A stretch of DNA of 64,000 nt from CAVVGB01 sp963747715. Lineage in GTDB: Bacteria; Actinomycetota; Thermoleophilia; Gaiellales; Gaiellaceae. The stretch lies in the NCBI GenBank assembly GCA_963747715.1, contig CAVVGB010000009.1, forward strand, positions 434,001 to 498,000, in the 5' to 3' direction. The notes under the pieces are model-generated. The model worked only from the letters and a program-made list of their open reading frames with translations. It was not told where the DNA came from and did no database searches. The translations under genes were made by a program, and so were the position numbers. Shown piece after piece: positions 1 to 7,546 of this stretch (its first letter is position 1; every line of letters begins with the position of its first letter).

Positions 1-75
1 TTGGTCACGAGGGTGACCGTTCGCGACGGCCGCAACGAAGACGTCTTGGCTTCAGAGAGGCGGAGGAGAGCCTGA
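1..75 (+). CDS. Possible C-terminal end of a gene truncated by the window edge
   Basis: Frame 1 is open from the first base to a TGA at 73-75 and reads as a basic tail ending in ERRRRA. It could be the 3' end of a gene starting outside the window. Only 24 codons are visible, so neither identity nor coding status can be judged. The next gene starts 79 bp downstream on the same strand. Confidence 0.3.
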   Translation: MVTRVTVRDGRNEDVLASERRRRA

Positions 76-154
76 GCGCCCGCTAGGCGTCGAGTCGGGC
101 GACGTCGACAGTCCGCGTGGACGATTCGGCCCACTAACATCAAGGACTGTCGGC

Positions 155-1078
155 GTGCGCTTCAAAGTCGTGATCGGATTGTCCGTGGCCCTCGCGTTCG
201 TCGCTCTCGGCCTCTTACTCGCCACGGCGCTCAGTGGGGGCGACGACGACTCACAGGCCGAAGGGGGAACCGTCGTCCTGCTCGCCGCAGGCGACATCGC
301 CGAATGCGATCACGAAGGGGACGAAGCCACTGCCCGCATCGTCACCGAATATCCGGAGGCCGCCATCGCGACGCTCGGGGACAACGCCTACCCGGATGGG
401 GCCTCGGAGGATTTCCAGGAGTGCTACGACCCCACGTGGGGACAGTTCAAGGACCGCACGAGGCCCGCGGCGGGTAACCATGACCACGAGACGGAGGACG
501 CGCAAGGCTACTGGGACTACTTCGGTGGCCGGGGCGGCCCCTTCGACAGGTACTACTACAGCTACGACCTCGGCAGCTGGCACGTCGTCGTTCTCAACTC
601 CGATTGCTGGCGCGTGGACGGGTGCGAGAGCGACGATCCCCAAGCGGAATGGCTGAGAAGCGACCTCCAGCGCCACGAATCGTTCTGCACGCTCGCCATG
701 TGGCACCGTCCCCCGTTCAGTTCGGGCCGCTACGGAGACGCTGAAGATACCGGCCGGGTGCGTCCTCTCTGGCAGATACTCAACGAGGAGGGCGCCGACG
801 TGCTCCTCACCGGGCACGAACACAGCTACGAGCGCTTCGCGCCCATGGACGCCGGCGGAGAGCGCGATGACGCACGAGGTGTGCGGCTGTTCGTCGTCGG
901 CACGGGCGGGGGCAACCTCCGCCAGTTCGCCAACGATCCGCTCGCGACGACGGAGGCACGCCAGGATCACACCTGGGGAGTGTTGAAGCTCGACCTGAAG
1001 CCCAGGAGCTACACCTGGGAGTTCCTTCCGGTTGAGGGCTCAACCTTTTCCGATTCGGGCACGGGGACTTGCCACTAG
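155..1078 (+). CDS. Membrane-anchored or secreted metallophosphoesterase (purple-acid-phosphatase-like)
   Basis: A 307-aa calcineurin-like metallophosphoesterase. The N-terminus (residues 5-26) is one hydrophobic segment, a signal anchor or uncleaved signal peptide, followed by an acidic linker. All dimetal-site motifs are visible: GDIAEC (46-51), GDNAY (75-79), GNHDH (107-111), a HRPPFSS block, and GHEHSYERF near the C-terminus. The enzyme should act outside the membrane on a phosphoester; its substrate cannot be read from sequence. The GTG start at 155 has an AAGGA-like site about 7 nt upstream. The stop lies 2 bp before the epimerase start, so the two genes are probably cotranscribed at the edge of the polysaccharide locus. 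Confidence 0.88.
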   Translation: MRFKVVIGLSVALAFVALGLLLATALSGGDDDSQAEGGTVVLLAAGDIAECDHEGDEATARIVTEYPEAAIATLGDNAYPDGASEDFQECYDPTWGQFKDRTRPAAGNHDHETEDAQGYWDYFGGRGGPFDRYYYSYDLGSWHVVVLNSDCWRVDGCESDDPQAEWLRSDLQRHESFCTLAMWHRPPFSSGRYGDAEDTGRVRPLWQILNEEGADVLLTGHEHSYERFAPMDAGGERDDARGVRLFVVGTGGGNLRQFANDPLATTEARQDHTWGVLKLDLKPRSYTWEFLPVEGSTFSDSGTGTCH

Positions 1079-1080
1079 TT

Positions 1081-2031
1081 GTGAGCCGCTATCTCGTCAC
1101 CGGGTGCGCGGGGTTCATCGGCTCACACCTCACGGAGACGTTGCTGAAACGCGGGCACGAAGTGATCGGAGTCGACGCCTTCACCGACTACTACCCCCGA
1201 CCGCGGAAGGAGTCCAACCTCGAGGCGGCCCGTAGGAAGCTGGGTCTCTCCATTGCGGAGCTGGACCTCTCCGAGAGCCCGCTGGAGCCCCTTTTCGACG
1301 GCGTGGACGGCGTCTTCCATCTCGCCGCCCAACCGGGTGTGCGCGGGAGTTGGGGGGCGACCTTTGCGCACTACGTCCGCGACAACATCCTCGCGACCCA
1401 ACGACTCTTCGAGGCCGCGGGGCCCAGAGGCCTCCGCATCGTCATGGCCTCCACGTCATCGGTCTACGGCAACGCCGAGATGTACCCCACGCGCGAGGAC
1501 ACGAGACCGCGTCCCGTTTCTCCGTACGGCGTCACGAAGGTCGCGTGCGAATTCCTAGCCCGCACGTACTCCGAATGCTTCGGCTTGGAAGTGGTCGTCC
1601 TGCGCTACTTCACCGTGTACGGCCCGAGGCAGCGCCCCGACATGGCCTTTGCGAGGATCATCTCGGCCTTGCTCGACGGGCACCCGTTCCCCGTGTACGG
1701 CACCGGCGAGCAGTCACGTGACTTCACGTACGTGGACGATGCCGTCGCCGCAACGATCGCCGCAATGGAAGGCGGCCCGAGCATGATCGTCTACAACGTC
1801 GGCGGGGGCAGCGAGACGACCCTAAACGGTGCGATCGCCCTCTGCGAGGAGCTTTCGGGAGCCCGGCTCGAGGTCGTACACCAGCCGGCTGCCAGGGGCG
1901 ACGTCCGACGAACGGGCGCCGACACGACGCTCATTCGCTCGCAACTCGGCTGGGAGCCACAGACCTTGCTCGCCGAAGGCCTGGCGGCGCAGCTGGCAGC
2001 GGCTCGCGCTTCGAGCGGGACTCCAGCCTAG
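1081..2031 (+). CDS. NAD-dependent nucleotide-sugar epimerase/dehydratase
   Basis: A 316-aa extended short-chain dehydrogenase. The N-terminal Rossmann motif TGCAGFIGSH (residues 7-16) binds NAD, and the catalytic Ser-Tyr-Lys is visible (SSVYG near 126-130, YGVTK at 149-153). The block RYFTVYGPRQRPDMAF is typical of UDP-glucuronate/UDP-glucose 4-epimerases, so it probably supplies an activated hexose or uronic acid to the polysaccharide. GTG 1081 was chosen because the Rossmann strand begins four residues later; the in-frame TTG at 1069 would overlap the phosphoesterase stop. It overlaps the convergent small gene by 4 bp at its 3' end. The exact sugar specificity is not determined. Confidence 0.85.
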   Translation: MSRYLVTGCAGFIGSHLTETLLKRGHEVIGVDAFTDYYPRPRKESNLEAARRKLGLSIAELDLSESPLEPLFDGVDGVFHLAAQPGVRGSWGATFAHYVRDNILATQRLFEAAGPRGLRIVMASTSSVYGNAEMYPTREDTRPRPVSPYGVTKVACEFLARTYSECFGLEVVVLRYFTVYGPRQRPDMAFARIISALLDGHPFPVYGTGEQSRDFTYVDDAVAATIAAMEGGPSMIVYNVGGGSETTLNGAIALCEELSGARLEVVHQPAARGDVRRTGADTTLIRSQLGWEPQTLLAEGLAAQLAAARASSGTPA

Positions 2032-2276
2032 AGCGTCCAGAAGACGACGGCGAGGACGACGGCGGCGCTAACACCGACCGCGCTGCCGACGAGAGCAAGC
2101 TCACGACGCCGCGTGGCCACAAACTCGAAGAAGGGGGAAGCGGGAAGCGCCTTCGGGGGAATCGCGGCGAGCACGACGAGCAGCAGCGAGATCGCGAATG
2201 CCACGAAGTACACGGGAAGTCCTGCGCTAAGCGCCTCCTTCAGCTCGCCCGTGTGACCGCCCTGCAAAAGGATCAT
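2028..2276 (-). CDS. Small two-helix membrane protein of unknown function
   Basis: An 82-aa protein with two hydrophobic stretches (about residues 20-42 and 60-81) separated by a Pro/Arg-containing loop. It resembles no family I know. It is convergent with the epimerase (4-bp overlap) and stands alone. The Shine-Dalgarno region is weak, so a shorter start is possible. Two clean transmembrane segments and high GC3 favour a real gene, but it could be a chance ORF. Confidence 0.5.
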   Translation of the reverse strand: MILLQGGHTGELKEALSAGLPVYFVAFAISLLLVVLAAIPPKALPASPFFEFVATRRRELALVGSAVGVSAAVVLAVVFWTL

Positions 2277-2437
2277 TCAGCCCGGGGCGAGCCGTGCCGC
2301 GTCCGCTGCCCGCCGGATCCAAGTCTAGCGCCGCCCCGCTAGGGGGCGAAGCCTCGCCCATACCCCCACCAGAAACTGCTCAACCCGCCTAAGCTTAGGG
2401 ACCGGGACAAACCTGATCGAGAGTACCGAGGTCTCTC

Positions 2438-3670
2438 TTGAGCGGCGTATTCATAGTGGTCAAACGTTGGTGGTGGCTTCTCCTCATCGGTGCGGTGGTG
2501 GCAGCGCTGATGGGCTTTCTCGTCGCGAACCGCCTGCCCGACACCTACGAGGCCGAGTCCAAGCTGCTCGTCGGCCCGTTGAGCTCCGACAAGGACACCC
2601 TCGACGCAGCCGGGGCGCAGGCACGCACCTACGCCGCTCTTGCGACGACGGGGCCCCTTCTGGACGCCGCCGCCCAGCGTGTCGGTCTCGCCAGCCTTCG
2701 AGGCAAGATCGAGAGCGTCATCGCTTCTGACGTCACGCGGCTGATTTCGATAACGGCTCGCGACGGCGATCCGGTCCGAGCAGCGGCAATTGCGAATGCG
2801 CTTGCCGGGGAGCTGGTCGATCGCGCCGACTTCAACCCACCCGAAGGACGGCTCCGCACCGTTGAGCTGGCGACGCCGACGGAGAGCCCCGTCGGCCCGT
2901 CCGCGGGTCTCATCGTCCCATTGACGGCTCTTGTCGGGTTACTCGGCGCCTTCTGTATCGCTCTCTTGGTCGACTCGCTGAGCAGGGTCGTACGGACTGA
3001 AGAGGAGGTCGCCGAGTACGCCCCGGTGTTGGGGTCCGTGAACGGCTCCCGGGCGTGGCGGCGCGAGAATCCGATCGTCGTCGAGGCGGATCCGAACTCG
3101 CCCGCGGCAGCTTCGTACCGCTTGCTGGCGACGAAGATCGAGCTCTCGAACGGCGGCGCGCCGGTGCGAAGCCTCCTCCTTGTCGACGCCCCCCGGGGCA
3201 AGTCGAGCGCAAAGGTCGCGGTGAACCTCGCCGCCGGCTTCGCCGAAGGCGGAACCCGAGTCGTTCTCGTCGACGGCGACGAACGAGGAGGTGTGTTGCA
3301 ACTCTTCAGTGGACGGGCCGAAAATCCGGATGTGCAACGCGCGAGGCCGCTCCGCATCGGGCGATTGACCTTCGACCGCATTCGGGTCAAGCATCTGCGA
3401 CTGATCGTGCTGCGGCCACGGAGGGCAGCGGAGCCGCTCGACGTCGATCAGGCAAGCGAAACGATCGAGCACCTCCTTGGCGGCGCCGACCTCGTGCTCG
3501 TCACCGGAGCTCCGGTTGACCTTTCCCCCGAGAGCCTGATCTGGGCACGGGCGGCACAGGGCACGATACTCGTCGCCGAACGGGATCACACCAAGCGTGA
3601 GCAGATGAGCCCTGCGATCGAGAGTCTCCGCGTCGCGCATGCGAACGTCCTTGGCGCTGTCCTGTCTTGA
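2438..3670 (+). CDS. Wzz-type polysaccharide co-polymerase fused to a BY-kinase-like ATPase domain
   Basis: A 410-aa protein of Wzz/CapAB architecture. It has an N-terminal membrane helix (11-30) after the start, a short extracytoplasmic Wzz region with the family's 'Y.A...L.V' pattern, a second helix near 160-185, and a cytoplasmic P-loop domain. The Walker A equivalent reads DAPRGKSSAKVAVNLA, keeping GKS but lacking the usual GEGKS form, and Walker A' is VVLVDGD. There is no tyrosine-rich C-terminal tail, so classical BY-kinase autophosphorylation is unlikely. It should control chain length or assembly of the exopolysaccharide. The TTG start gives the expected short cytoplasmic N-terminus. 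The methyltransferase/APH fusion follows 22 bp downstream. A paralogue lies at 20551-21828. Confidence 0.82.
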   Translation: MSGVFIVVKRWWWLLLIGAVVAALMGFLVANRLPDTYEAESKLLVGPLSSDKDTLDAAGAQARTYAALATTGPLLDAAAQRVGLASLRGKIESVIASDVTRLISITARDGDPVRAAAIANALAGELVDRADFNPPEGRLRTVELATPTESPVGPSAGLIVPLTALVGLLGAFCIALLVDSLSRVVRTEEEVAEYAPVLGSVNGSRAWRRENPIVVEADPNSPAAASYRLLATKIELSNGGAPVRSLLLVDAPRGKSSAKVAVNLAAGFAEGGTRVVLVDGDERGGVLQLFSGRAENPDVQRARPLRIGRLTFDRIRVKHLRLIVLRPRRAAEPLDVDQASETIEHLLGGADLVLVTGAPVDLSPESLIWARAAQGTILVAERDHTKREQMSPAIESLRVAHANVLGAVLS

Positions 3671-3692
3671 CTCTGACCAGTCCCGGCAGGCC

Positions 3693-5411
3693 GTGACTGC
3701 ACTCGAGAGCGCCCTCGAGGCTCAATCCGTTCCGGGAACCAATCTCAAGGGCGCAGTCGGGGGGGCCAATTGGTCCTTCATGCTCCCCCGCCTGGAGCTG
3801 GGGCAGGTTCTCTCTCTCGGCTGCCCATCGGCTTCGTCCCTCGCCACGCTCTCGAAGCTGGCCGACACCGTCGCGGTCTGGGCAAAGATCCAAGAGCACG
3901 ATCGATTGCGGCTCCTGATTGCGAAGGAGAGCCTGCGGAACGTGACGCTTCTGGAGGCCGGGCGTGGCTCGCTTCCCATCCCCGACAGCGACATCGACGT
4001 CGTGCTGGTAGCAAAGCCTGGACTCGTGCGTTCGCGGCTTGGCGACGCGAACGCGCACGCCGAGATCGAGCGCGTCCTGAAATCAGACGGCCTTCTGTAC
4101 GTCGAGTCCTACTCCTCGCTCGAGCGTTGGCTTGGCCGCGGAAGGGCGGATTCGTCGTTCGACCGAATCGGCGACCGCCTCCCGCTCTGGGTCGCGCCCG
4201 CGTTCGACGAGATGCGAATGGCTGCACCCCTGTCGGACAGCCGAGCGATCGAATACGTCGAGCGGCGCTTCTCCAAGCCCATCTTGCCGCGGGAGCTCGT
4301 CAAGCATCCGCGCCGTGTCCTGGCCCGTTCCCGCCTCCTAAGCCGATCTCTCCACCGTCGCGCGAAGTTCGTCAGCAGAGCGCGACAGGAGCTGGCGAAT
4401 GGTCCGCCGGCCTACGTGAAAGCAATTGCTGCGAGCGCGGGGGCAACCCTCGACGGGGTCCGCTGGGCGTTCGCGGCGCCTGGCGACTACGACTCGCAGA
4501 AGGTCCTTCTCTTTCTCTTCGACAACGACGATGCGCAGCCGCGGTCAGTCGTCAAGATCACTCGTGACGCGAGATACAACTCTCGCCTCGAAAACGAGTG
4601 GAGAGCGCTCTCGTTTCTGGAGGAGCGGGGCATCGGAGTCGAGGGAACGCGTCCCTCCCCGCTCTTCCGGGGCCAGCACGCAGGATTGGCCGTTCTCGGC
4701 GAAACGGCTCTGAGGGGTGTCCCGTTTCGCCGGCAGATGAAGGCGGACGGCGAGTGGCGGCACGCGCGGAGGGTGGTCGAGTGGCTCTTCACGCTCGGAG
4801 TCGCCACGGTCCACCGTCCCGACAATGGGTCGATCCTTGCCGCCGCCTCCGAGGCGTTGCTCGACCGGTTCGACGAGCTGTATCGACCTGCTCGAGATAC
4901 GAGCCGTTTCCTCACGGAGCAAGTGGCGGCACTCGCCGCTGCGGGGGACGGCATGCGCCTCGTTTTCCAGCATGGGGACCCGGGTTCGTGGAATCTCCTC
5001 GTCACGCCGGAGGGCCAACCGGCCTTCCTCGACTGGGAAGCGGCAGATGCTGAGGGCATGCCGCTCTGGGACCTCTTCCACTTCCTGAGGAGTTTCGGAT
5101 TCTCCCTCTCGAAGGAGGCAGGAAGACACGACCACCTCCGAAGCTTCGCCGATCACGTACTCGCCGCTTCCGAGCTCAACCGTCTCCTCGTCGAGACCAC
5201 GACCCGCTATTGCGCCCAGACCTCGCTCTCCCCCCGGCTCGTGCAGCCGCTCTTCTACCTCTGCTGGATGCATCGCGCCGTCAAGGAGGCATCTCGCCTG
5301 CGGCAAGACCGGCTGCTCTCGGGCCGCTACTTCAACCTTCTGCGTCTCGCCGTCGACCGACGGGACGCCCCTGGGCTGCAACGTCTCTTTTCACTGCCGG
5401 TAGCCCCTTAA
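3693..5411 (+). CDS. Fusion of methyltransferase-like domain and aminoglycoside-phosphotransferase-type kinase domain
   Basis: A protein of about 572 aa. Residues 1 to ~200 resemble a degenerate SAM-methyltransferase fold: strand LGQVLSLGCP, a DIDVVLVAKPG strand, then RVLKSDGLLYVE, similar to the common RVLKPGG strand. Residues ~280-560 are an APH/choline-kinase-type domain with the catalytic block FQHGDPGSWN and the metal-binding LDWEAAD. Together these suggest a kinase acting on a sugar, lipid or amino-alcohol. The start is uncertain: GTG 3693 is used; ATG 3639 is possible but would overlap the wzz-like gene. The same two domains are encoded as adjacent overlapping genes at 27510-28118 and 26497-27513. 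The physiological substrate is unknown. A GT4 gene follows 7 bp downstream. Confidence 0.75.
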   Translation: MTALESALEAQSVPGTNLKGAVGGANWSFMLPRLELGQVLSLGCPSASSLATLSKLADTVAVWAKIQEHDRLRLLIAKESLRNVTLLEAGRGSLPIPDSDIDVVLVAKPGLVRSRLGDANAHAEIERVLKSDGLLYVESYSSLERWLGRGRADSSFDRIGDRLPLWVAPAFDEMRMAAPLSDSRAIEYVERRFSKPILPRELVKHPRRVLARSRLLSRSLHRRAKFVSRARQELANGPPAYVKAIAASAGATLDGVRWAFAAPGDYDSQKVLLFLFDNDDAQPRSVVKITRDARYNSRLENEWRALSFLEERGIGVEGTRPSPLFRGQHAGLAVLGETALRGVPFRRQMKADGEWRHARRVVEWLFTLGVATVHRPDNGSILAAASEALLDRFDELYRPARDTSRFLTEQVAALAAAGDGMRLVFQHGDPGSWNLLVTPEGQPAFLDWEAADAEGMPLWDLFHFLRSFGFSLSKEAGRHDHLRSFADHVLAASELNRLLVETTTRYCAQTSLSPRLVQPLFYLCWMHRAVKEASRLRQDRLLSGRYFNLLRLAVDRRDAPGLQRLFSLPVAP

Positions 5412-5418
5412 GCCACCG

Positions 5419-6612
5419 ATGCGGATCCTCGTCTGTGCCTCTGAGGCGCCGCTCCCTCCCGTGAACGGGTTCCGGGTCATGCTGAGGGCACTCTTACAGG
5501 AAGTCCGACGCGAGCATGAGGTCCGGGTGCTCGCCTTCTGCTCACCGGGCCAGGAAGCAGAGGCTGAAGGGAAGGACGACCTGCGCCTCATCCCGCGGCC
5601 CCAGGGTTTCGGGCCGGCAGCCATTCTGGAAACCGCTCGCGCCGCGGCGCGCGGCCGGCCCCTCAGGGCCGACCGGCTGGGTGGGCCGATGGCCGAGCCG
5701 TTCTCGTCGGAGTTGGAGGCATTCGAGCCAGACGTCATCCACGTGACTTCCGGCAGGCTCGCGGGCCTCGGCCGTGTTCTCGCGGGTCGTCCCGCCGTGC
5801 TGGGTGCGCTCGACGCCATGCACCTGAATTTCGAGGCCAGAGCGCTCGTCGCAAAAGGGTTTCGCAAGCGACTCCTTCGCTCCGAGGTCGGGCGCGTGCG
5901 GAAATTCGAAGCCACCGAGTACAAGCGCTTCACCCATGTCACGGTCGTGAGCGAAGCGGACCGCGCGGCCCTACTGGAGGTCGATCCGTCGCTCGAGATC
6001 ACGGTGATTCCGAACGGTGTCGATGTCGCGTTCTTCGAGCCCGATCCCCAAACCGCCGTCGATCCGCACCGGATCGTCTTCACCGGCGTGATGAGTTACG
6101 CCCCGAACGTTCTCGCAGCTGAGTTTCTCGCCCGAGAGGTCTTTCCGCGCGTGCAAATCGACTGGCCTCAAGCGCGGCTTGCGATCGTCGGGCGGTCGCC
6201 GGACGAGCGCGTGCGTTCATTGGCCGCCGAACCCGGTGTCGAGGTGACCGGCGAGGTGCCCGACGTTCGGCCGTGGCTGCGCGAGAGCCGGGTCTTTGCG
6301 TGCCCGATGACGAGCGGAACCGGGATCAAGAACAAACTGCTGGAGGCGATGGCGTGCGGCCTGCCCTGTGTCGTGACGCCGCTTGCGCTCCAAGGCCTCG
6401 ACGTGGTCGCCGGGGAGCAGGTGCTCGTCGGCGCGAGCGCCGGAGACCTCGCGCAGGGGATCGGCCGGGTGCTGGCCGACGGCGACCTAGCAGCGAAACT
6501 CGGCTCCGCGGCGCGTGAGCACGTCCGTTCCCGCCACGACTGGAGCGCGGTTGCCCGCAGATACGTCAGCGTCTGGGAGGCTGCGCGGCTTGCCTCCTCG
6601 GCGCAGGGCTAG
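5419..6612 (+). CDS. GT4-family glycosyltransferase
   Basis: A 397-aa retaining GT-B glycosyltransferase. The N-terminal half starts with the acceptor-side fold (RILVCASEAPLPPVNGFR). The C-terminal half carries the sugar-nucleotide site: FTGVMSYAPN, the VEVTGEVPDVRPWL turn, and the EAMACGLPCVVT block corresponding to the EX7E region. It resembles the family of sugar transferases in exopolysaccharide clusters that begin with a conserved 'PP..G...R' motif. It should add a sugar to the lipid-linked repeat unit on the cytoplasmic face. ATG 5419 lies 7 bp after the upstream fusion gene, probably the end of the operon starting at 2438. Donor and linkage cannot be inferred. Confidence 0.85.
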   Translation: MRILVCASEAPLPPVNGFRVMLRALLQEVRREHEVRVLAFCSPGQEAEAEGKDDLRLIPRPQGFGPAAILETARAAARGRPLRADRLGGPMAEPFSSELEAFEPDVIHVTSGRLAGLGRVLAGRPAVLGALDAMHLNFEARALVAKGFRKRLLRSEVGRVRKFEATEYKRFTHVTVVSEADRAALLEVDPSLEITVIPNGVDVAFFEPDPQTAVDPHRIVFTGVMSYAPNVLAAEFLAREVFPRVQIDWPQARLAIVGRSPDERVRSLAAEPGVEVTGEVPDVRPWLRESRVFACPMTSGTGIKNKLLEAMACGLPCVVTPLALQGLDVVAGEQVLVGASAGDLAQGIGRVLADGDLAAKLGSAAREHVRSRHDWSAVARRYVSVWEAARLASSAQG

Positions 6613-6613
6613 C

Positions 6614-7381
6614 TCAGACGCGTTGGCGACCGGCGCCCAGGCGCCGCCACTGAAGGAAAGCGAAGACGGAGAACCCGAGCGCGAGGCAGAACTCCGCCCA
6701 CTCTCCAGCCCGCGTGACCGTGAAGCCCGACTCGCGGAAGAACGCGTAGCGAAGGGCCTTGTAGGTGAACATGACGAAGAACGCGGTCGTCAGGAAAATG
6801 GGCGGAAAGAGGAGGTCCACGAGGTCCCGCCTCCGCCACGTGTTTCGCCCTCGGACGATCCACGCCACGATCGAGCCGTAGAGGCCAGCGACGAAGTAGG
6901 TGAGATTCGTGAACTGCTGCACGACATCGATGTTGTGAACCGTCGTCTCCCTCTGCTCGTTGATCTCCTCGAGCGCCTCGGGCGTTCCGTACCCGATGAG
7001 GCGCTCGCCCCAGGCGATCTCCTCCCCGGCGACGAAGAAGCACCCGATCCCGAAGGCGAGATACGCGAGCGCGAGGATCGACCTGCCTGCACCGTACAGC
7101 CGCCACGCACAGAGCAATGCAAAGAGGCAAGCCGCGGCAAAACCGAAGAACTGCAGCCATTCGAGCGCGGAGTCCTCGTCGGTCAAGAACCGATAGACGC
7201 CCTTGTCGGCTCGTGTGAGGACGATCGCGACGGCCCCTGCCAGCGGCAGCAGGAAGAGGACCGCGGCTACCCCTGGACGGGCATGCCAGCTAGATGCTTC
7301 GCGTCCGAGGCGATCTCGGAAAGAGTCGAGCTTCGTCACCACGATCCCATGCCCCGACGGCTGCCCCCTGCTGATGGCCAC
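6614..7381 (-). CDS. Multi-pass membrane protein with an EEIAWGER motif
   Basis: A 255-aa protein with about six predicted membrane helices. Between the third helix and the following loop is GEEIAWGERLIG, then a polar segment containing HNIDVVQQFTNL. Membrane proteins with this conserved acidic 'GEEI.WG.R' loop occur beside polysaccharide genes, but I know no assigned function. The start is GTG 7381, and a somewhat shorter start is possible. It is convergent with the GT4 gene (1-bp gap) and divergent from the GT4 at 7547, so it is transcribed alone. The charged loop could be a substrate or metal site. Confidence 0.72.
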   Translation of the reverse strand: MAISRGQPSGHGIVVTKLDSFRDRLGREASSWHARPGVAAVLFLLPLAGAVAIVLTRADKGVYRFLTDEDSALEWLQFFGFAAACLFALLCAWRLYGAGRSILALAYLAFGIGCFFVAGEEIAWGERLIGYGTPEALEEINEQRETTVHNIDVVQQFTNLTYFVAGLYGSIVAWIVRGRNTWRRRDLVDLLFPPIFLTTAFFVMFTYKALRYAFFRESGFTVTRAGEWAEFCLALGFSVFAFLQWRRLGAGRQRV

Positions 7382-7433
7382 GAGCGACGTATGAGCGACG
7401 ACTGCACCGCCGAGCTGCTCGGCTTCCGCCGAC

Positions 7434-7439
7434 TATAAT
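7434..7439 (+). promoter_or_regulatory. Candidate -10 element upstream of the GT4-GT2-GT2-wzy operon
   Basis: A perfect TATAAT hexamer lies 108 bp before the chosen start of the GT4 gene at 7547, in the only intergenic stretch upstream of this four-gene operon. No convincing TTGACA-like -35 lies 15-19 nt upstream. A G-rich run (GTGGGTGGGAGGGG) follows shortly downstream. Confidence 0.4.
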
Positions 7440-7546
7440 TGCTCGCTACTGTGGGTGGGAGGGGCCATCCCACGCTGAGGGGGCGGCCAGATCAGATGCG
7501 CCAGTCGGCCCGTGGAACGTCGGCGCAGAGCGCGGGAGGGGAACCG

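Noticed and set aside
7439..7546. Longer start (TTG 7439) for the GT4 gene
   Set aside because: The added 36 residues are unlike the family and overlap the TATAAT promoter candidate; GTG 7547 has a good ribosome site.
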